A program made the position numbers and the translations under genes. Shown piece after piece: positions 58,826-64,000 of a stretch of 64,000 nt of DNA. This DNA comes from Amycolatopsis camponoti (GTDB lineage Bacteria > Actinomycetota > Actinomycetes > Mycobacteriales > Pseudonocardiaceae), in NCBI RefSeq assembly GCF_902497555.1, contig NZ_CABVGP010000002.1, forward strand, positions 1,934,501-1,998,500, given 5' to 3'. A model generated the notes under the pieces. That model was not told the origin of the DNA and did not search any database. It worked only from the letters and a program-made list of their open reading frames with translations. Each line of letters starts with the position of its first letter. Positions within the stretch are counted from its first letter, which is position 1.

Positions 58826-60247
58826 TCACAGACCCAGTGCCGCCCGCAGCGCGGTGACCGCCGCCGCGACGGCCGTTCCCGCTCCACCGGCACCCTTGGC
58901 GAGAGCGACCAGGGCGTTGAGCCGACGCAGCATCCCGGGCTTGTCCGGCTCCTTGGCCGCCAGTTCCTTGTTCACGCTCGCGACAGCGTCTTCGGCTTGG
59001 TCGGCGGCTTCGTCGGTCACCTTGCCGCGCAGTGCGGCGACTTCCGCCTCGAGCTTCTCCACGAGCGCCGCGAGGTCGGCGCCCTGCGTCCCCATGTTCA
59101 CGTCCCGCATGGTGACCGTCGACTTGGACGCGACGACGCCCGCCGAGCCGTGGACGACGGTTTCGTTCTTCTCCTGCACGAGATCTCCTCCGTTGATCAG
59201 GTAGAAGTTTCCCCTGGGGCGCTCCAGCGCCTCGGACAGCATGGTCGCCGCATCGGTCAGCTTGCGGGCGAGGCCCTTGCTCGACACCTGGTTGCTCAGC
59301 ACCTGCAGCATCCAGATGCGGTCGGCGTAGTAGCCGTGCGCCGCGTCGATCACCTCGGTCAGGTACTCGCGCTGCCTCAGCCCGTGCCGTTCCGGGCGCA
59401 GCAGCTTGCCGCACATGTCGTCGAGGAAATCCTCGACCCCGGCGCCGGGTGCCAGCCGGCCGGACCGGCAGAACCCCAGCACGGTCTCCAGCGCCGCCAG
59501 GTCCGCGTGCAGGTGCGACACCTGGACGCGCAGCCGCCGCAGGAGCTCACGGTCCGAATCCGCCGAGTCGGCGATGGTCCAGCACGACACCGGCGTGTTC
59601 GTGACGATGGGCGAGGTGTGCCAGAGCCGGACCGGCGGCGGCTCGTCCTTCGAGCGTTGCTGCAGTTCCAGGAAGACGCCGGGAGTGCCGACCGAAACCC
59701 ACCAGCGTGGCGGCGTGAAACCGTCGGCGGTGCGGCGCGTCGTGGCGCTCAGCAGGTGGCCGGCGAGAGCCTGGCCGAAGTGCGCCAGGGGTTGTGGTTC
59801 GGCCGCGCCGCCGCGGATCCGTGCGAGCACACCGAGCGCTGTCCGCGCTCCCGAGGTGATCGTCGCCAGGTCCAACCCCCGGAAGTCGAGATCGCAGAAG
59901 AACCCGATCTCGAACCGGCCGACGACACCGTCGCTGTAGAACCGCCGGAACAAGGGCTTGAGCCGGACCCGGAAAGGGAGCCGGGGTTCCGTCCCGCGCA
60001 TCCTCGACAGGACGATCCTGTTCCGGGCGTCGACGTAGAACGACTCGTTCAACCAGGGCGACGGGTTTCCGCGCATCCGCCGCCGGACCGGTCCGAGGCC
60101 GCGGATGAAGTCCGTCCGGCAGTCGTCCTGTGAGCCGCGGGGGTGGACCCGCAGCGGGTGCGGCCACTTCGGCGAGTCGATGCGGTGGTCCGGACCGGGC
60201 AGCAGGCCGCGCACGTCGACGACCGGGTGTTGCACCACGACCAGCAC
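58826..60247 (-). CDS. Orphan protein with C-terminal coiled coil and hydrophobic tail
   Basis: 473 residues, no family recognised. The N-terminal third is basic and rich in Pro/Arg (LLPGPDHRIDSPKWPHPLRVHPRG), the middle has RPRGNFYLINGGDLVQEKNE and helical stretches, then a beta-like NETVVHGSAGVVASKSTVTM, a coiled coil at about 395-445 (LAALVEKLEAEVAALRGKV) and an Ala-rich hydrophobic end. GTG 60247 has GGGAGGGGG upstream. Codon bias is a little weaker than its neighbours and it lies beside the largest gap, which hints at transfer. The layout recalls large accessory proteins of actinobacterial conflict systems, but that is only an impression. Confidence 0.7.
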   Translation of the reverse strand: MLVVVQHPVVDVRGLLPGPDHRIDSPKWPHPLRVHPRGSQDDCRTDFIRGLGPVRRRMRGNPSPWLNESFYVDARNRIVLSRMRGTEPRLPFRVRLKPLFRRFYSDGVVGRFEIGFFCDLDFRGLDLATITSGARTALGVLARIRGGAAEPQPLAHFGQALAGHLLSATTRRTADGFTPPRWWVSVGTPGVFLELQQRSKDEPPPVRLWHTSPIVTNTPVSCWTIADSADSDRELLRRLRVQVSHLHADLAALETVLGFCRSGRLAPGAGVEDFLDDMCGKLLRPERHGLRQREYLTEVIDAAHGYYADRIWMLQVLSNQVSSKGLARKLTDAATMLSEALERPRGNFYLINGGDLVQEKNETVVHGSAGVVASKSTVTMRDVNMGTQGADLAALVEKLEAEVAALRGKVTDEAADQAEDAVASVNKELAAKEPDKPGMLRRLNALVALAKGAGGAGTAVAAAVTALRAALGL

Positions 60248-60416
60248 GTCGCCACCCCCTCCCGGCCGTCCGGAGCGCCGTTGGATGATCGGTTCGGCGA
60301 TTCCGGTCGTTACAGATGAACGATACGTGTTCCACGGTCGGTAGCGGGCGGCGCGCGCCGCCGGCGAGCGGACCAGTTTCGGGGGATTGGACCGCGACAG
60401 CGCTGGTCGCGGCACT

Positions 60417-60422
60417 TAGCGT
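60417..60422 (+). promoter_or_regulatory. -10 box of the decarboxylase gene
   Basis: TAGCGT followed by 7 nt and GTG 60430; no ribosome site. Confidence 0.45.
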
Positions 60423-60429
60423 CGGTGCC

Positions 60430-61815
60430 GTGCATCCGAGGCTCGCCGAAGACCTGAACTCCCTGCCCGAGCTGCTCGACGCCGCGCGGAAGCTCGCCGG
60501 TGAAGCGCTGGCCGGGCTGCCCGACCGACCCGCCGCCGTCCCGCCCGGTGCCGTGTCCCGGGCGCCGCTGCCGCTCGGCGGTGCCGGGGGCCGGGCCGCG
60601 CTGGAGGAGTTCTCGCAGCGCTGGGAAGCCGGCGTCGCGGGCAGCGCCGGGCCGCGCTACCTCGGGTTCGTCACCGGTGGCGCGACCCCGGCGGCGCTGG
60701 CCGGGGACTGGCTCACCGCCACCTACGACCAGAACCCCGCCAGCGGCATGGACTCCTCGGCGCAGGACCTGGAGCGCGAGACGGTCGGCTGGCTGGCCGA
60801 GCTGTTCGGGCTCGGCGCGGAGTTCTCCGGCGCGTTCGTCACCGGCGCCACGATGTCCACGGTCACCGGTCTCGCCATCGCCCGCGAATGGCTCGGCGAG
60901 CGCGCCGGGGTGTCGGTGTCCGACGACGGCGCCGCCGCGCTCGGCCCGGTCACCGTGCTGTCCGGCTCGCCGCATTCGAGCGTCCCGAAGGCGTTGTCGT
61001 TCCTCGGGATGGGCCGGTCGGCGCTGCGGAAGGTGCCGGTGCTTCCGGGCCGCGAAGCCGTCGACGTCGCCAAGCTGGCCGAAGCGCTCGGATCGCTCGA
61101 CGGGCCGGCCGTCGTCGTCGCGAACGCGGGCACCGTGAACACCGTCGACTTCGACGACCTGCGCGCGATCGCCGCTCTCAAGCAGCGGTACGACTTCTGG
61201 CTGCACGTCGACGCCGCGTTCGGCGGGTTCGCCGCGCTCGTGCCGGAGCACGCGGTGCTGACCGCGGGCCTCGACCAGGCCGATTCGGTGGTCGTCGACC
61301 TGCACAAGTGGCTCAACGTGCCCTACGACTCCGCCGTCCAGTTCACCCGCCGCCGCGACCTGCAGCTGCGCGTGTTCGGCAACAACGCGGCCTACCTCGG
61401 CGAGATCGGCGAAACCCCGGACTTCCTGCACCTCACGCCGGAGAACTCCCGGCGGCTGCGCGCCCTCCCGGCCTGGTTCTCGCTCGTGGCCTACGGCCGG
61501 GACGGGCACCGCGAGATCGTCGAGCGCTGCGTCTCGCTCGCCCGCGACCTCGGCGCGCGGCTCGACGGTTCGCCCCACTGGCGGCTGCTCGCGCCGGTGC
61601 GGCTCAACGTCGTGTGCTTCGCCCCGGCCGAGGACGTCACCCAGGACCGCATCGACGCCCTCGTCCGCGCCATCGCCGAAGACGGGACCACCTTCCTCAC
61701 CCCGACCGTGTACGACGGCAGCCCGGCACTGCGTGCGGCCTTCAGCAACTGGCGGACGACCGCGGCCGACCTCGACCGCGTCTTCGCCGCGCTCGAGCGC
61801 GTGGCCGCCGGCTAG
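60430..61815 (+). CDS. PLP-dependent group II decarboxylase-like enzyme
   Basis: 461 residues, glutamate/aromatic amino acid decarboxylase fold. Lys of SVVVDLHKWLNVPYD holds PLP, HVDAAFGGFA has the ring-binding Asp, and GFVTGGATPAAL and FVTGATMSTVTGLAIAR are further signatures. Substrate cannot be predicted; aspartate, glutamate and aromatic acids are all possible. GTG 60430 is chosen for the -10 box and the start MHPRLAEDLNSLPELLDAA; the frame is open upstream to 60316. Its end overlaps the convergent TPP-enzyme gene by four bases. Confidence 0.87.
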   Translation: MHPRLAEDLNSLPELLDAARKLAGEALAGLPDRPAAVPPGAVSRAPLPLGGAGGRAALEEFSQRWEAGVAGSAGPRYLGFVTGGATPAALAGDWLTATYDQNPASGMDSSAQDLERETVGWLAELFGLGAEFSGAFVTGATMSTVTGLAIAREWLGERAGVSVSDDGAAALGPVTVLSGSPHSSVPKALSFLGMGRSALRKVPVLPGREAVDVAKLAEALGSLDGPAVVVANAGTVNTVDFDDLRAIAALKQRYDFWLHVDAAFGGFAALVPEHAVLTAGLDQADSVVVDLHKWLNVPYDSAVQFTRRRDLQLRVFGNNAAYLGEIGETPDFLHLTPENSRRLRALPAWFSLVAYGRDGHREIVERCVSLARDLGARLDGSPHWRLLAPVRLNVVCFAPAEDVTQDRIDALVRAIAEDGTTFLTPTVYDGSPALRAAFSNWRTTAADLDRVFAALERVAAG

Positions 61816-63443
61816 CTGCGGTCCGACTTCGGCATCAAGTACTTCCACGGCGAGGCGCCGGCACCCAGCTCGCACGGCACGTGGACCAGCGCCGGCCGGC
61901 CTGCTGCGAACGCCTTGTCGAGCGCGCCGCGCAGGTCGTCCGGGGTGCGCGCGGTCAGGCCGAGCGCACCGAAGGTTTCGGCGAGCCGGGCGAAGTCCGG
62001 GTTCCGCAGCCGTCCGCCCAGCGCGCGGCCCTCGAACAGCCGTTCCTGGTCGAGGTGGACGTTGCCGTAGTAGCCGTTGTCGAACACGACCGCCACCACG
62101 TTGAGCCCGTATTGGACGGCCGTGGCCAGTTCCTGCGCCGCGAACATGAAGCCGCCGTCACCGGCCACGGAAACCACCGGGCGGCCGGGGAACGCCGCCT
62201 GCACACCGAGCGCCGTCGGGTAGCCGAAGCCGAGCGTGCCCTGGTGGCCGCACGTGACGAAGGTGCGCGGCGAGTAGACCTCGAACCCGAAGTAGGACGC
62301 GAAGCCGACCTGGCAGATCTCTTCGACGAAGAACCCGTCGCGCGGCAGCACGTCCCGGATCGCCCGCAGGAACTCCAGTTCGGGGCCGACATCGGCGAAG
62401 TGCTCGGCCACGGTCGCCTTCAGCGCCACGAACTCCTCGGTTCGGTCCGTCCGTTGTGGACCGGCGGCCGCGGTCAGCGCGGCCGTGGCGTCGGCGGCGT
62501 CGGCGACGATCGCCACGTCCGCTTCCAGCCGGGTCGCCTGCCGCGGGTCGATGTCGAGCAGGATCGTCTTCAGGCCCGCGGGCTGGTCCGGCCAGCGGAA
62601 CCAGGACAGCTCCATCCGCGATCCGATGCCGATCACGACGTCGGTCTCCGCCCAGCGCTCGAAGCCGGAGACGCAGGTGAAGCCCAGCGGGTGGTCGTCG
62701 CCGACGATGCCGCGCCCGCCGCGGAACGGCACCACCGGCGCCTGCAGCCGCTCGGCCAGCGCCCGGACCTCGGCGGCCGCGTGCCGGGCACCGCCGCCGA
62801 CCATGATCATCGGGTTCTTCGCGCCCTGCACCAGTTCCGCGGCCGCGGCGACGGCCGCCGGGTCGACGGCCGGGCGGGGCAGCGGCAGCGGACCGGCCGC
62901 TTCGGCGGGTGCGCGCAGGCCGAGCACGTCCCAGGGCACCGCCAGGGAGACCGGCCGCGGCCGCCCGCCCGCGGCTTCGCGGAAGGCGGTCGCCAGCGCG
63001 TCCGGGACCTCGACCGGGTGCTCGACCAGCGCCGACCACTTGGTCAGGGTCCGGAGAGTGGTCAGCTGGTCGGGCATCTCGTGCAGGTGCCCGAGCCCGC
63101 GACCGAGGTACGCGCGGGGGATTTCACCGGTCAGGCACAGCACGGGTGCGCTGGCCCCGTGCGCCGAGAGCATCGCGGCCGAAGCGTTGAGGACGCCGGG
63201 GCCGGGCACGACCGTGTAGACGCCGGTGCGGCCGGTCGCCTGGGCGTACCCGAACGCCATGTAGGCCACGGTTTGCTCGTGCCGGGCGCCGATGACCCGG
63301 ATGTCGTCGCCCGCGCGGGCGAGGCTGTCGAACAGGTCGTAGGTCTGCACGCCGGGCAGCCCGAAGACGGTGTCGACGCCGTGGGCCCGCAGCCCGTCGA
63401 CGATCAGGTCGGCCGCGGTGGGGGCGGGCGGGGTAATCGGCAT
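61812..63443 (-). CDS. TPP-dependent acetolactate synthase-like enzyme
   Basis: 543 residues, three-domain TPP enzyme. The activating Glu is in GARHEQTVAYMAFGYAQATG, the TPP motif is AGDGGFMFAAQELATAVQYGLNVVAVVFDNGYYGN, and the central FAD/ADP-like domain is present (IMVGGGARHAAAEVRALAERL). It lacks a partner small subunit gene, so it is more likely a catabolic or decarboxylating relative than the biosynthetic IlvB. ATG 63443 has AGGAGG at proper distance. It diverges from a gntR gene with 53 bp between. Confidence 0.88.
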   Translation of the reverse strand: MPITPPAPTAADLIVDGLRAHGVDTVFGLPGVQTYDLFDSLARAGDDIRVIGARHEQTVAYMAFGYAQATGRTGVYTVVPGPGVLNASAAMLSAHGASAPVLCLTGEIPRAYLGRGLGHLHEMPDQLTTLRTLTKWSALVEHPVEVPDALATAFREAAGGRPRPVSLAVPWDVLGLRAPAEAAGPLPLPRPAVDPAAVAAAAELVQGAKNPMIMVGGGARHAAAEVRALAERLQAPVVPFRGGRGIVGDDHPLGFTCVSGFERWAETDVVIGIGSRMELSWFRWPDQPAGLKTILLDIDPRQATRLEADVAIVADAADATAALTAAAGPQRTDRTEEFVALKATVAEHFADVGPELEFLRAIRDVLPRDGFFVEEICQVGFASYFGFEVYSPRTFVTCGHQGTLGFGYPTALGVQAAFPGRPVVSVAGDGGFMFAAQELATAVQYGLNVVAVVFDNGYYGNVHLDQERLFEGRALGGRLRNPDFARLAETFGALGLTARTPDDLRGALDKAFAAGRPALVHVPCELGAGASPWKYLMPKSDRS

Positions 63444-63477
63444 CGGCACGGCCTCCTGGGCGTCGTCCGTCGGCGGG

Positions 63478-63489
63478 ACCATATATGGT
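63478..63489. promoter_or_regulatory. Operator between the TPP enzyme and gntR genes
   Basis: ACCATATATGGT is a perfect 12-bp palindrome. Its second half TATGGT (63484-63489) lies 7 nt before the gntR ATG and may be the -10, so binding would block gntR and the divergent enzyme gene together. Confidence 0.6.
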
Positions 63490-63496
63490 TTCCTAC

Positions 63497-64000
63497 ATGA
63501 TCAGCGCGTCCTCGGGAAGACCGGTCACGAAGTCCCAGCTGGCCTACGAGACGATCAAGGCCAGGATCCTCGACGGCCGCTACGGGCCCGGGTACCGGCT
63601 GGTGCTCGACCAGATCGGCCGCGAGCTCGAGGTCAGCGCGGTGCCGGTGCGCGAGGCCCTGCGCCGGCTCGAGGCCGAGGAGCTGATCGAGTTCGAGCGG
63701 AACGTCGGCGCCCGGGTGATCGCCATCGACCCTACGGAGTACCGGCACGCGATGGAGACGGTGGCGATCGTCGAAGGCGCGGCGACCGGGCTGGCCGCGC
63801 CGCTGCTCACGCCGTCGGCGTTGGCGCGCGCTCGGTCGCTGAACGAGCGGATGCGGCGGAGCCTGGCCGAGTTCGATCCGCTCGCGTTCACGGCGCTGAA
63901 CGCGGAGTTCCACGAGGTGCTGTTCGGCGCCTGCCCCAACCCGAACCTGGTCGACCTGGTCCAGCGCTGCTGGACCAGGCTGGCGGCGGTCCGCGACAGC
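63497..64000 (+). CDS. GntR-family regulator, FadR subfamily (3' end outside window)
   Basis: 168 codons visible, no stop. Winged helix at about 12-75 (SQLAYETIKARILDGRYGPGYRLVLDQIGRELEVSAVPVREALRRLEAEELI in order), then an FCD ligand domain beginning at about 88 (YRHAMETVAIVEGAATGLAA) with the metal-site part NAEFHEVLFGAC. Such proteins sense organic acids. It probably controls the divergent TPP enzyme through the palindrome between them. Confidence 0.88.
   Translation, partial: MISASSGRPVTKSQLAYETIKARILDGRYGPGYRLVLDQIGRELEVSAVPVREALRRLEAEELIEFERNVGARVIAIDPTEYRHAMETVAIVEGAATGLAAPLLTPSALARARSLNERMRRSLAEFDPLAFTALNAEFHEVLFGACPNPNLVDLVQRCWTRLAAVRDS

Overview
The window is ordinary chromosome of a very GC-rich actinomycete, most likely a Pseudonocardiaceae member close to Amycolatopsis. 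The basis is the codon use with strong G/C at third positions, the actinobacterial ftsZ-pgeF-yggS-sepF-yggT-wag31 order, a SigC-like sigma factor, an AfsQ1/AfsQ2-type two-component system, a eukaryote-like IleRS under a T-box, and many TANNNT boxes 5 to 8 nt before start codons. There is no insertion sequence, integrase, tRNA, rRNA or CRISPR array. The genus is inference; no 16S is present.

Layout. 1-1190: the end of a sigK-like sigma gene and its anti-sigma factor. 1191-6400: cell division and polar growth (ftsZ, pgeF, yggS, sepF, yggT, wag31), closed by a 16-bp perfect hairpin. 6402-13223: a membrane protein with a zinc-ribbon-like tail, T-box plus ileS, a MecA_N-type penicillin-binding protein, and an ArsR regulator behind a striking array of 21-nt-spaced repeats. 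13319-19422: a K+/H+ antiporter, a secreted M23A peptidase, a SAM-riboswitch-controlled class V aminotransferase, lspA and rluD. 19512-29869: a proline-rich protein, a giant triple-DUF885 protein, fumarylacetoacetase, a YihY-family protein, an LLM oxidoreductase and a sortase-like protein that has lost its cysteine. 30074-41161: a Ppx/GppA phosphatase, an ArsR-HAD-GH65 sugar phosphorylase operon, many small regulator/enzyme pairs (MarR/flavin-type oxidoreductase, ROK, PadR/carotenoid oxygenase) with visible operators. 41226-53632: a SigC-like sigma factor, MoxR/VWA pair, adenosine deaminase, recQ, a DUF3558 lipoprotein, two SDR dehydrogenases and a paralogous pair of acidic proteins. 53629-58528: soxR with its box and a flavin reductase, an AfsQ-like system with a GerMN lipoprotein, and a PAP2 phosphatase. 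58826-64000: an orphan 473-residue protein, a PLP decarboxylase, a TPP enzyme and the start of a divergent gntR gene.

The points most worth a second look are: (i) a dispersed family of intergenic repeats with core CGACACGCG set exactly 21 nt apart directly behind three genes, one array being a mirrored 4+4; (ii) three complete DUF885 peptidase-like domains fused in one 1668-residue protein; (iii) divergent genes whose two start codons overlap inside a perfect 16-bp palindrome; (iv) a sortase fold with Ser in place of the catalytic Cys; (v) an orphan long protein next to the largest featureless gap.
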